Below are positions 44,860 through 54,421 of a stretch of DNA of 64,000 nt, piece by piece. Origin of the DNA: Candidatus Cloacimonadota bacterium. GTDB taxonomy: Bacteria; Muiribacteriota; UBA6191. The position numbers were made by a program, and so were the translations under genes. The stretch lies in NCBI GenBank assembly GCA_002402105.1, contig NVVD01000001.1:637345-701344 (forward strand). Reading direction: 5' to 3'. The number at the start of each line of letters is the position of its first letter. Position 1 is the stretch's first letter. Below the pieces are notes generated by a model, which was not told the DNA's origin, ran no database searches, and worked only from the letters and a program-made list of their open reading frames with translations.

Positions 44860-47800
44860 TTAATCAAGCTCGGATTTATTATTGATATATCCCAAATATG
44901 TAATCAATAATAAGATATAAAAATATTGTAAACCGCCAGAAAAGCTAGGGATTAAAAATAAAGCAACAAATGATAGTGTTATTTTTAACTTAGGAGAGCT
45001 TAAACTTAACTGAAAAAAGACAGCTATTATAAATATAAAAAATAGTGGGGTGTACTCTATCTCATTTTTAATGATTTCTTTTTTTTCTTTAATCTCTTCA
45101 AATTCGATAGCTATTTCAGATTCAACTCCGTTTCTTGCTCCAACATAAAAGTACTTACCTCTAGGAAATTTAAATTGAAAAGAATTGCTACTTGTTACCA
45201 TTTGTGTAAATCCATTTAAATTGTACTTTTGTTGGATTCTGATAGGGTTTTCATCAGAAAATTTATACATATTTTTATGTGTAGTCAAGGCAAAATATAG
45301 GTTTTTTATATCTGTTTTTAATTTAGGTAAAGTAATTTGATATTTATCGTCTTTAAAATTTAATTTAGCCTTTAAAAGAAGAGTAATCTTAAATTGTCGT
45401 TGTCTTTTATATTTTTTGAGTGGCAATAAAAGGTTTAGAGAGTCTTTTTTGACGATATTAAGGTGTTTGCCATCTATTAAGGCTTCTTCTAAGATTGTGC
45501 CTTTTGGTAGCTTTAATTCAAGAAATTGGCTTTCTTTGTTGGTGAGAGTTAAAACCAACTTTTGATAAATTTCTTTTTTTGAGATTAAAAAGTTTTCTAT
45601 TTTATAAGATAAACATTTGGTTTTAGAGAAAGAGACAAATGATTTTGACTTTATTTCAACAGAAAACTGAGTATTTTGGCTTAGGTGTTGAGGGATGTTT
45701 TCAAACTCTAAAACCTTTCTTTGAAAGCTATTTGAAGCTGTTTCTCGTAGGGCTTCGTTTAGAGTGAAGTTTATTTCCTGTCCTTCTTTGAGTTCTTTTT
45801 CTAGTTTAAAGATGTTCTCTTTAAATTGTTTTGGATGAAAAGGGAGATGGAAACTGTTTTTAGATTTCTTTTGAAAATATCTATAGGTAATTAAGACTGG
45901 CTTTGAGTTATCTTTTAATTCAATGTTTAAATAATTATTTTCTAGTTTTAAAGAGAAGTCTTGCCCTTGCTTTAGTGACTTATAGTTTCTCTTAATATTA
46001 AATTGAGATAAAGTAGTATTTTTTTCTAGGCGTAATTTAAACTTTTTTTTATGGGAGATGCTAACTCTATTATTAACAATAATATAGGGGTCAGAAAATA
46101 AAATCTTTTGATAAAAGTTGATTTTAGATTTTCTAACTTGTTGTACTTTGTTAATGGTGTTTATTTTGTTTTGATGATAAAAAGTTGGAGATTCAACTTC
46201 TTTTTTAATGAAGGGGTGGCGACTAAAATGTAGTGATATTGTTGCATTTTTAGATGAAGTATAATAACTATTATTTATAAAAACTGTGTCTTTTATTTTT
46301 AGGTAATAGTCTTTTTTACTAGACATGATAGAGCTTTGTAAAGAGGTAGAAATAGGTACTTCACTATAAAAATCATCTCCATAGTTTTGTGACTTCATAG
46401 GTAGTTCAATAAATAATAAAATGGTTTCTCCATCAAAGTTTTCTACATTAAGTTTAGAGTATCCATATTTACTTGATTTGTTTAATGAAACAGCTTCATA
46501 GTTTTCATCAAAACATTTACTAATAAGGGTTTTATTGTTGATTTTGAGTAAAGTAAAGTTTTTAGCATGAGAGCTCGCTAGATTGAATGTATAAATTACA
46601 AAAATCTTTTGTTCTTTAAAGTTTGGTTTAATAATTAGACTTTGAGATAATATATTTGTGGTATCTATGTCATTATTTTGTTTTTTTGTTAGTTGATTGA
46701 TTAATTGATCTTGCACTAAAATTTGATTTTTATAGCTAAAGTCATTGTTTTTAAAATCAAAAATTTGAAAAACTTTTTTATAGTCAGGGTTGTTTTGATA
46801 CCGTTGTTTACTTGCTTCACTACTATTAAATAGTAGTAATGCAACAAAAAAGACTATAGAGTTTTTGCAAACTCTTGAGATAGAGTTAATGAGTATGATA
46901 GCTATGACAATAAAGAGGGGCTCTGGTCTCATAAACATAAATTGCCCTGCTGGTGATAAAATCATTAAAATAGATAAAAAAGCTAATAATATTAGTTTTT
47001 CTTTTTTTTCAAGATAGATAAAGATAGCTAAATATAAAAAAGAAAATAGGCTACTTGTTAATAAAAAAGAATTTGATTTTGCTTTATTGATTGTTAGTTG
47101 AATATAAATTAAACCATCAATTGGTGTTTTCTTTTGAAATTTAATAATATTAGACAATTTAGGAAACTGTATTTCCACTGGTTTTACTCCGCTTTTTCTA
47201 ATTTTTTTATATTTTGATTTAATTTCACGTTTTAGTGGTTTTCGTTTGTATTTTTTAATAGAAGAGCGAACTTTTGAAGACCAGCTAGATTCTTTATAAT
47301 CTCTTCTATTTTTTTGTCTTCTTTGGTCTTTTTTGAGAGCACTAGACCTTTTATTTGAACGTCCAAGAAGTCTAGAGGGTGGTCTTGGAGCAATTTTACC
47401 CTCAGCGATAGATTTATTTGCCATAGCGATACCATCAAAATCATCAGAAAAGCTATCAGCTTCTTCTTGAAGCTCCATGATTGGTATATTATTTTGTTTA
47501 TAGCCACTAAAGTTACTTTTTGGTTTTTGAAAATTAACTCTAGCCATCATTTCTGGACGTAAATTACCTCCCATAAAACTCATAGATGAGAGTATAGCGA
47601 GAAAGAAAAATCCTCCGATAAATAAAATAAAAAGCATCACTTTTTTAAAAGTAGATAAAGGAGCATTTGATGAAAACTTTTTATAAATCCATAAAAGAAA
47701 CTGAATAGTAAGACCTAATAAAATCAGGGGAACAAAAATAATAATTACAATTTGAAACGTAGATAAAGAAGATTGAAAAAATTGAGATAATACATAGTTT

Positions 47801-49392
47801 GCATAGTTTTTGATAGGAGTTGTGTATTCTATTTTTTGAAAGTTTAGATTAGAGCTTTTAGGCCTAACATCTAAACCTTTTGGATAATAAAAGTCCCAGT
47901 TTGTTTCAAGACTTTTTTCTTTGGTCGGTAAATACAATGATAATTGTTTGCTTGAACTTAAAGACTCTAGAGTTTTAATGGCTATGGTTAGGTTTTTATC
48001 TTTAGGTAAGTTAATAGCAATTTGAGCTTGGTCATTACGAAAGGGTTTAACTGGTTTATTGTTAATATATGACCCTAGAAATTGTACTTGAGGAGGGATA
48101 TTAAATACAAAGCTAGAAGCTCCTAAATTAAGTACTTTGAAGCTATATGAGTTAGCTAGACGAAATTCTTCGGTGATGATAGATGATACATGTGTATTTA
48201 AAACCTTTAACTGAGAGGATTTTTGCTGTGGATATATCTTTGTTTTTAGTTGAATAGCACCCAATTGTTTATAAAATTCAAAACTTTTTAAAATAGGTAG
48301 ATTATGACTATCTAAACTTTGGTCATTTAAATAGGGTAGAGCTATTAATTGTTCATTTTTGATAGAGCTAATTTCGACATTTTCACTTGAGATAAAATAT
48401 AAAACTCCTTTAAAAAGAGTTGCATTGGTTAAGCTAGGTAAATGAAAGCCATCGACAAGTGATTTTTTAGGGATACTTTGAATAAAGTTTAGGCTGATTT
48501 GACCCATAAAACCATCGGGAAAGATAATTTCTTTATCGTTAAATAAGAATGGGATACTAGGTTTAAAAGTTAAGCGTTTTAATTGAAAGTCTTTTGAAAA
48601 AGAGTGTGAGAGCGAGTAGATTTTTTGATGTAAAACATTAATGTTTAGTTTTCCTTGAATTAATAATTCATTTTTTTTGATGTCTATTTGATAAAGAGGC
48701 TTAGATAAAATAGATGCTTTTAGGGCGGTCATTTGGCTATTAACTATAGATTTTAAAGGGTTTTTTTTGTTTTTTGTAACTAAAACTACTTTAGGTTTTA
48801 GAGGAGTCTTAAAAAATTGTATATAGTTTAACCCACCAACAGCAAAAGAGTCATTGTTAGTTAAAGTAAGAGTATGATTTTTATTGGATGGGTTTTTAAT
48901 ACTAAAACCAAGGCCATTTATGATTTTAATTTTAGTTAATGGAATGGGAGGGAGTTCTAATAAACTAGAAGGTTTTACTAGAAATTGCACTTCTCCTTTC
49001 ATTTGTTTTGTAATAGCTAAGTTTAGATGGTTTGAACCTTCTTGATATTGATTTATAGATTGTTTGTTTATTAAAACCCATGACTTAGGAATTAATGGTA
49101 AAAAAGTATCTTTTTGAGTAGATTTAAAATGAATTTTCCATTTAAAAGTAGCTGTAAAATATTTCTCTTTTTTAAGGCTCAATTGATATTGAGAAGACTC
49201 CATTTGGTTTTTATTTGATTTTGAGTTGTAATCATCAAGTAATTGTTTAAAGTTTTTTTGAAGGATGAGTTGGTGACCAACATAACTATTTTGATTTTTA
49301 TCAAGAGGGATAATAGATTGAATTGTTTTTAAAGAATTAGCAAAACTAAGTGAGACTTGAAAGATAAGAGATAAAAGAATTATAATTTTCAT
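44860..49392 (-). CDS. Giant exported membrane protein, paralogue B of pair
   Basis: A 1510-residue protein with a signal peptide (1-18). Layout: extracytoplasmic domain 1 (about 19-540), ending in a beta-sandwich-like module with FNIPPQVQFLGSYINNKPV at about 431; a transmembrane pair (about 545-615); an extremely basic segment (about 680-730, Arg/Lys-rich); three or four more helices (about 770-855), the last of which ends like a signal peptide (LLLFNSSEA); extracytoplasmic domain 2 (about 860-1430), containing LKLPKGTILEEALIDGKHL at about 1291; and C-terminal helices (about 1445-1505). I know no named family. The twin LP-G-x-L-x-A-x-I-D/N-G modules recall those in large exported proteins of other phyla. 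It starts 1 base after the stop of the 1431-residue paralogue, so the two are co-translated. Confidence 0.65.
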   Translation of the reverse strand: MKIIILLSLIFQVSLSFANSLKTIQSIIPLDKNQNSYVGHQLILQKNFKQLLDDYNSKSNKNQMESSQYQLSLKKEKYFTATFKWKIHFKSTQKDTFLPLIPKSWVLINKQSINQYQEGSNHLNLAITKQMKGEVQFLVKPSSLLELPPIPLTKIKIINGLGFSIKNPSNKNHTLTLTNNDSFAVGGLNYIQFFKTPLKPKVVLVTKNKKNPLKSIVNSQMTALKASILSKPLYQIDIKKNELLIQGKLNINVLHQKIYSLSHSFSKDFQLKRLTFKPSIPFLFNDKEIIFPDGFMGQISLNFIQSIPKKSLVDGFHLPSLTNATLFKGVLYFISSENVEISSIKNEQLIALPYLNDQSLDSHNLPILKSFEFYKQLGAIQLKTKIYPQQKSSQLKVLNTHVSSIITEEFRLANSYSFKVLNLGASSFVFNIPPQVQFLGSYINNKPVKPFRNDQAQIAINLPKDKNLTIAIKTLESLSSSKQLSLYLPTKEKSLETNWDFYYPKGLDVRPKSSNLNFQKIEYTTPIKNYANYVLSQFFQSSLSTFQIVIIIFVPLILLGLTIQFLLWIYKKFSSNAPLSTFKKVMLFILFIGGFFFLAILSSMSFMGGNLRPEMMARVNFQKPKSNFSGYKQNNIPIMELQEEADSFSDDFDGIAMANKSIAEGKIAPRPPSRLLGRSNKRSSALKKDQRRQKNRRDYKESSWSSKVRSSIKKYKRKPLKREIKSKYKKIRKSGVKPVEIQFPKLSNIIKFQKKTPIDGLIYIQLTINKAKSNSFLLTSSLFSFLYLAIFIYLEKKEKLILLAFLSILMILSPAGQFMFMRPEPLFIVIAIILINSISRVCKNSIVFFVALLLFNSSEASKQRYQNNPDYKKVFQIFDFKNNDFSYKNQILVQDQLINQLTKKQNNDIDTTNILSQSLIIKPNFKEQKIFVIYTFNLASSHAKNFTLLKINNKTLISKCFDENYEAVSLNKSSKYGYSKLNVENFDGETILLFIELPMKSQNYGDDFYSEVPISTSLQSSIMSSKKDYYLKIKDTVFINNSYYTSSKNATISLHFSRHPFIKKEVESPTFYHQNKINTINKVQQVRKSKINFYQKILFSDPYIIVNNRVSISHKKKFKLRLEKNTTLSQFNIKRNYKSLKQGQDFSLKLENNYLNIELKDNSKPVLITYRYFQKKSKNSFHLPFHPKQFKENIFKLEKELKEGQEINFTLNEALRETASNSFQRKVLEFENIPQHLSQNTQFSVEIKSKSFVSFSKTKCLSYKIENFLISKKEIYQKLVLTLTNKESQFLELKLPKGTILEEALIDGKHLNIVKKDSLNLLLPLKKYKRQRQFKITLLLKAKLNFKDDKYQITLPKLKTDIKNLYFALTTHKNMYKFSDENPIRIQQKYNLNGFTQMVTSSNSFQFKFPRGKYFYVGARNGVESEIAIEFEEIKEKKEIIKNEIEYTPLFFIFIIAVFFQLSLSSPKLKITLSFVALFLIPSFSGGLQYFYILLLITYLGYINNKSELD

Positions 49393-49393
49393 T

Positions 49394-52300
49394 TTAGTTC
49401 TCCTTTTTTTGGGTAGTTTTAAAGTTTCTAGTGAAATAAAATGAAAGTATCCAAATGATCGAAAATAAAACAGCCATTTTAATTGAATAAATACTATTGA
49501 AAGAAAGAGAGTATTCTAAAAATAGGAGTAGTAAAATATGAAATAATAGTACTTTAAACTTTAGCATTTTAGGTGGTGATTGAAATAGCAGTAATATATA
49601 TAAAAGAGTAGAGAAAAATAAGAAATAATGAATCTCTTTGCTATCTTTTATTTTAGATAAATGAAAACCTTGAGATTGAGATTGTTCATTCGCTTTTTGA
49701 AAATATCTATGTAATCTAATCGGTTTATTTGTTTTAAAAATAGAAAAATCAACAGGGGCTTGAATTGGATTTTTAATGGCACTCACTTGAGGCCTTTTTA
49801 AAAATTCGGGTTCTTTTTTAAAGTTACCTTTTACAAAAACTCCTTGTTCTAAGTTAAACTTTAAAGGTTCAAACAAAGAGAGTTCGTAAAATATTTGGGC
49901 ACTTGCTAAAGAAAAATTAGGTATATTAATTTGTCCATTCATATTTTCTAAAACTTTTTGTTTACTCGTAATTTCTAGTAAAAAAGCTTCGATTTCTTTT
50001 TTATTGTTCAGCTCCATTCTCATTGGTATTACAATTTCTCCATTATGTTTACCTGCTAAAACAATATCTCCGTTGATTCTAGCGGTTAAAAGCTGTTCGT
50101 TTTCAGGTAACTTAATATTAAAAAACTGTTGCCCGTTATTTCTGATAGTGAAAGCATACCGACTAAATAACCATCCATCTTTTTGTAAAAAAGAGTATAC
50201 TCTTAGGCTGTCTACAAATGCGCTAATAGAGTGAACAATCTGACGAGGAATAGCCTGTATTTTAAAATGTTGATTTTTGGGGTTTGTATTTTTGTGTAAA
50301 AGTTGATGAAAAACAGGGTTTGACTCACTTTGAATTTGAGTAGCATTTTTTAAGCTAGCGATTAGCTCATTGCTAGGAAGAATAGAAAAAGATAGGTTTT
50401 CGTTAGCACTAAAGTGAAAAATATTTTCAAATTGGTCAGCTTTTGGATTATAAAAACTATTTAATATGGTTGACTTATTTTTGAGTGAGGTTTCCATTTC
50501 AAGTTGAACATATAAATCATCTTTTTGGGCTTGAGCGTATTTAATCATTAAGATGCTTTTTTTATCATCTACATACCAGTCACTTACTTTTGGAGTGCCA
50601 CTAAGGTTTAGTATTTTAATATTTTTTGGAAGGTGAATTAAAAACTCACTTTGATAAGCTCCTTTTTTAATGATGTGTACTTTTGATTTGATTTGAATAA
50701 AGTTTTCTTCAATTAAACTTGTATGATTAACAAGAAACTGTAGTTTTTCAGGCTCTAAAACTTGGGTTTTAATGGCCTTTGGATTAGCAACTATATTTGC
50801 TCTCTTTTTTTCTTTGATAAATTGAAAGTTAATTTGTTTTGATGCAGCTAAGTTGAAACGATGTTTTTTAGTTTTGGCCCATTTATAAACAGGTGACTTA
50901 GTAGTAAATGAATAATCTTTTACTTTAGGAAAATTTAATTGTTGAATAGCAATACTAGGAGCTTTTAGATTAAAATAGACATTTTTAGGAAAATCATTAG
51001 TGATTAAATATTGTACCTGAATGATAGGGTAATAGTTTTTAGGAGTTAAAATTACAATATTATTTTGGTTTATTTTTTGAATACTTAGGGTTTCATTATT
51101 ATTACTTGTGATGCTTTCTACAATAAAGTGATTTGAATATCTAGGGATAGTAATAGTTTCACTTTTGTTTGAACTAGCTTTTAAATAGAAATTTATATGG
51201 AGCTTTAAACTTTTTTTAATAATTTTAAAGTGGAGTTCACTTTTATAAAATATTGAAGATGTATTGTTTGTACTTTTTGTAAAAGGTTTTGGGTATTGGG
51301 ACTGTTTAATAAAAGTTAGTATTTTACTTTTTGTTTTGTATTTATATAAGTCAATGGTTTGAGTATAGCTAGAGTTTGAAAGAAAGCTTAATAAAATAAA
51401 AGAGCTAATTATCTTTTTAGATTTGACAAGATTTTTTAGTAAAGGAAATAAAAATATAAATAAAGGTGCAAAAAATAAATTATGAGAGATTGATAAAACT
51501 TGGTGGGTTTGTAGTAGAGCTGTTAATAAAATAGCAAAGCATAAAAAGAGAGAGGCAGCTAGATAAGATTTTTGTAATAAAGATAAAAAGATAAGACTTA
51601 AAACTAAAATAAAAGCAAGGGTAAAAATAGGATGTTTAAAGAAAGAAGACTTTTTAAAATCAAGTTCGATGTAGAAATTAGACTCTAAACCATGAGGTGA
51701 ATATAGATGAGAAAAGTTGTTTTCACTTGGCAGTGAGTAGATGCTTTTTTTATGAATTGTTGGTACAAAATGGCCATGAAGTATAGGCTGTATGATTTGA
51801 TTTGATGGAGGATGATTTTGTTGTAAAGAGCTTGAGAAATAAGCACAAAAAACAGTAAAAACAAGAAGAAAAAAACTCAGTAATTTTAGCTTACGTTTTG
51901 TTTTATGGCATGGATGAAAAAAAGTATTGTAGCTTAAGTTAGATTCAAAGAAGTAGATAAAAGCAGCAAATAAAATTAATAATGGAATCAAATAATGGAT
52001 GTAGCTATCACTTAATTCAAAAAATAAATTAAGATCACTTTGATTTTTTCGATGTGCCATCGGAAAATTTGTTTTAAGTGATGGTTTTTTTATACTATCA
52101 TTAATAATATTATAATGAATATTTGTGGTTTCTTGTGAGAGTGGAATTTCAATTTTAAAATGGTCTTTGTTTGTGTTTTTACTTAAAAACTGTACTTCAA
52201 TATTATGTAGTTTTAGGCTAGCTAATGACTTACTTTGTTGATTTAAATTTAAAAAGTTACCAACTTCACTTTTATAGATAGTTGAACTTGGTACATCAAC

Positions 52301-53689
52301 TGAGTACTGCCCTTTTTTATTAATAAAGGTATGAATCTCTCTACCATTTAGACGAGCAGACTTTAAGTTAATCCCTTTTGGTAATGGTAATATAAAGTTA
52401 CCAGCTTCTTGTTTTTGAAGTTTAAATTTCCATTTATGGCTAGCTGATAAATCGGGGTTAATTTTTGTGGTTCCTAAAAAAGAAGAAATGAGTGTTTCTT
52501 TTAAGGGGTAACGGTCAAAAGTTTCAGTTTTAATTTGAAATTGTAATTTAGCCTTATAAAACCTAAAGGCATATAAAATAGGGACTTTAAGATTTTGAGT
52601 CATTATTTTAGGAAGCTCTGAAGCATCTATTTTATTGATGGACTCTGGATGCTCAAATTGTACTTCATGTATTTTAACTACATCTTTTGTAAAAAAAGAT
52701 AAAAAACCACGTTCTTCTTCAAGTTGATTGAAATGAATGCCTTCGCTTTCAAGTTGGCTTTTTTGTCCTTGATTTCTTGTTAGAGGGTATGTTCCTTTGA
52801 TGATTACTCTAATTTTATCTCGTTGAGAGGAGTGAAATTTGATTCTATTTTTTTCAAGAGTAAAACTAGTGTATGGTTCAACCTGAATTTTATTGAGTTT
52901 AAATTGTTTTGGAATATGAATTTTTAATTCATTGATTGGGTTTCGAGAAATTTTAACCTGAGAGTTAAAAGTATAGTGCAAATATTTTCTACTGATATTG
53001 TAGGAGTGGTTTGATTGTGCAATTACTAAGGCTTTTCTGGATTTTTTTAAAATTGGCTTTATTGGATCTTTTACTTTTGTATTACGAGTATTAATAGGTA
53101 GGTTTGCATTAATTTTTATTTTTTGGATATTAGAAAAAGGACTAAATTTGTTTTTAGCTGTAAAGCTTCTTAGTAAAGATTTGTTAAAAAGTTGTACTTG
53201 CATACTTAGAAAATCTTTATCTTTAGTAAACTTTGCTTCGCCTGTTAAAGTAGACATCCAAGGTATTGTGATTTGCCAATGGTTTGTTTTTTCAAAAATA
53301 GGTAAAAAGGCTTTAATTTTGACTTTGTTATTGGGTTTTTCATTAATAAAAAAGCCTAGATAATTTTGATATAAAGCAACGTTACTATTAATGATAAGCC
53401 AATTTTTGGATAATACTTTTAAGTTTTCTTTGTTGAAGTTTACATCTAAAATTAGGTTAAGTTCAAGCCCTTGTTTTTTTAAATGAAAGTGAGCATCTTG
53501 ATATAAAATTTTAGAATTTTGTTTTTTGGAAGAATCTTTAAAAATTTTATCCAAGTTATTTTCATCAACTAAAATATATTGAGAAGAGTTTCTTTTAAGC
53601 TCGGTTTCAGACAAAAGTCTAGTTTTGAAATCTACAGCAAAGTTGGTTTGAAAAAAAAGTGATAATAATAACCAATAAAACGCTTTCAT
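49394..53689 (-). CDS. Giant exported membrane protein, paralogue A of pair
   Basis: A 1431-residue protein with a signal peptide (1-18, TNFA). It has the same layout as the next gene on this strand: a first extracytoplasmic domain (about 19-540) with ILPLPKGINLKSARLNGREI at about 435; transmembrane helices at about 560-620; a short loop; a further helix cluster (about 680-780) ending in a signal-peptide-like stretch (ILLSFLSNSSYT); a second extracytoplasmic domain (about 785-1320) with IKLPENEQLLTARINGDIVL at about 1190; and C-terminal helices (about 1350-1425). The matching module positions imply descent from a duplicated ancestor. No catalytic motif or known family is visible. An ATG-proximal ribosome binding site is weak. 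First gene of a two-gene operon. Confidence 0.65.
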   Translation of the reverse strand: MKAFYWLLLSLFFQTNFAVDFKTRLLSETELKRNSSQYILVDENNLDKIFKDSSKKQNSKILYQDAHFHLKKQGLELNLILDVNFNKENLKVLSKNWLIINSNVALYQNYLGFFINEKPNNKVKIKAFLPIFEKTNHWQITIPWMSTLTGEAKFTKDKDFLSMQVQLFNKSLLRSFTAKNKFSPFSNIQKIKINANLPINTRNTKVKDPIKPILKKSRKALVIAQSNHSYNISRKYLHYTFNSQVKISRNPINELKIHIPKQFKLNKIQVEPYTSFTLEKNRIKFHSSQRDKIRVIIKGTYPLTRNQGQKSQLESEGIHFNQLEEERGFLSFFTKDVVKIHEVQFEHPESINKIDASELPKIMTQNLKVPILYAFRFYKAKLQFQIKTETFDRYPLKETLISSFLGTTKINPDLSASHKWKFKLQKQEAGNFILPLPKGINLKSARLNGREIHTFINKKGQYSVDVPSSTIYKSEVGNFLNLNQQSKSLASLKLHNIEVQFLSKNTNKDHFKIEIPLSQETTNIHYNIINDSIKKPSLKTNFPMAHRKNQSDLNLFFELSDSYIHYLIPLLILFAAFIYFFESNLSYNTFFHPCHKTKRKLKLLSFFLLVFTVFCAYFSSSLQQNHPPSNQIIQPILHGHFVPTIHKKSIYSLPSENNFSHLYSPHGLESNFYIELDFKKSSFFKHPIFTLAFILVLSLIFLSLLQKSYLAASLFLCFAILLTALLQTHQVLSISHNLFFAPLFIFLFPLLKNLVKSKKIISSFILLSFLSNSSYTQTIDLYKYKTKSKILTFIKQSQYPKPFTKSTNNTSSIFYKSELHFKIIKKSLKLHINFYLKASSNKSETITIPRYSNHFIVESITSNNNETLSIQKINQNNIVILTPKNYYPIIQVQYLITNDFPKNVYFNLKAPSIAIQQLNFPKVKDYSFTTKSPVYKWAKTKKHRFNLAASKQINFQFIKEKKRANIVANPKAIKTQVLEPEKLQFLVNHTSLIEENFIQIKSKVHIIKKGAYQSEFLIHLPKNIKILNLSGTPKVSDWYVDDKKSILMIKYAQAQKDDLYVQLEMETSLKNKSTILNSFYNPKADQFENIFHFSANENLSFSILPSNELIASLKNATQIQSESNPVFHQLLHKNTNPKNQHFKIQAIPRQIVHSISAFVDSLRVYSFLQKDGWLFSRYAFTIRNNGQQFFNIKLPENEQLLTARINGDIVLAGKHNGEIVIPMRMELNNKKEIEAFLLEITSKQKVLENMNGQINIPNFSLASAQIFYELSLFEPLKFNLEQGVFVKGNFKKEPEFLKRPQVSAIKNPIQAPVDFSIFKTNKPIRLHRYFQKANEQSQSQGFHLSKIKDSKEIHYFLFFSTLLYILLLFQSPPKMLKFKVLLFHILLLLFLEYSLSFNSIYSIKMAVLFSIIWILSFYFTRNFKTTQKKEN

Positions 53690-53966
53690 AAAATCCCCTG
53701 AAATACTTATATTTTTGTGTCAAAAATCTAAAGCTACATATAGAAGTCGTAGAGTTTAAGTGGTTAAATAAAATGGACTTTACTGATATATTGAGATTTA
53801 GACTGTTATTAAGTTTTGATTATACTCTCTATATTTAAAATATACTAAGGGTTTTCATGCTCAAATGAGATATGTATCAATTAATAGTTTGTATCAAGCT
53901 TGCTCTTTACTTGTATTTCATCAAAGATTCTATAAAATGTAAAAAAGGCAAGAATGGAGCTTAGAA

Positions 53967-54332
53967 ATGGCAAGAATGGGAAAAATAATTACCTTAAATA
54001 TAGGTAAAATTGATCGAAAAGCATTAATGAAGTATTTAGATGACTCTATTAAGGGTATGGACAAAGAAAAAGATCAACTCAAACCAAAAGAATACGAACT
54101 TGCTAGAAAATCTTTAAGACATGTTCAAAAAAAGCTAAGAAAATCGACTCCCAATCAGGACTTTAATATTGGTAGTTTAGAGTATGAGTTTCTAAAAAAG
54201 GGGCTTGAGCAAATGGTTAAAATGAATACAAATCGTTTTGATAATATGTTTTTTTTAAAAAGATGGTTTTATAAGTTGCTTGTTAAAAACTATGAGCATA
54301 TGGCTGAGGTTATTAAAAGGCGACATAGCTAA
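53967..54332 (+). CDS. Small basic helical hypothetical protein
   Basis: A 121-residue, strongly basic, helical protein with no signal peptide or membrane helix. The start has a weak AGAATGGAG-type ribosome binding site upstream. No family recognised. It is divergent from the giant protein operon and 89 bases upstream of the TerB-like gene on the same strand; a TATAAA at 53931-53936 may be its -10 box. Charge and size would suit a nucleic-acid or membrane-surface binder, but that is a guess. Confidence 0.5.
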   Translation: MARMGKIITLNIGKIDRKALMKYLDDSIKGMDKEKDQLKPKEYELARKSLRHVQKKLRKSTPNQDFNIGSLEYEFLKKGLEQMVKMNTNRFDNMFFLKRWFYKLLVKNYEHMAEVIKRRHS

Positions 54333-54421
54333 ATTTAAAAACTTCTCAAAAATATTAAGAAGTTTAAAATAATTTGTTAGAATACTCATAGTTAAAATTA
54401 TTAAATTGTGAGATTGCTAAA

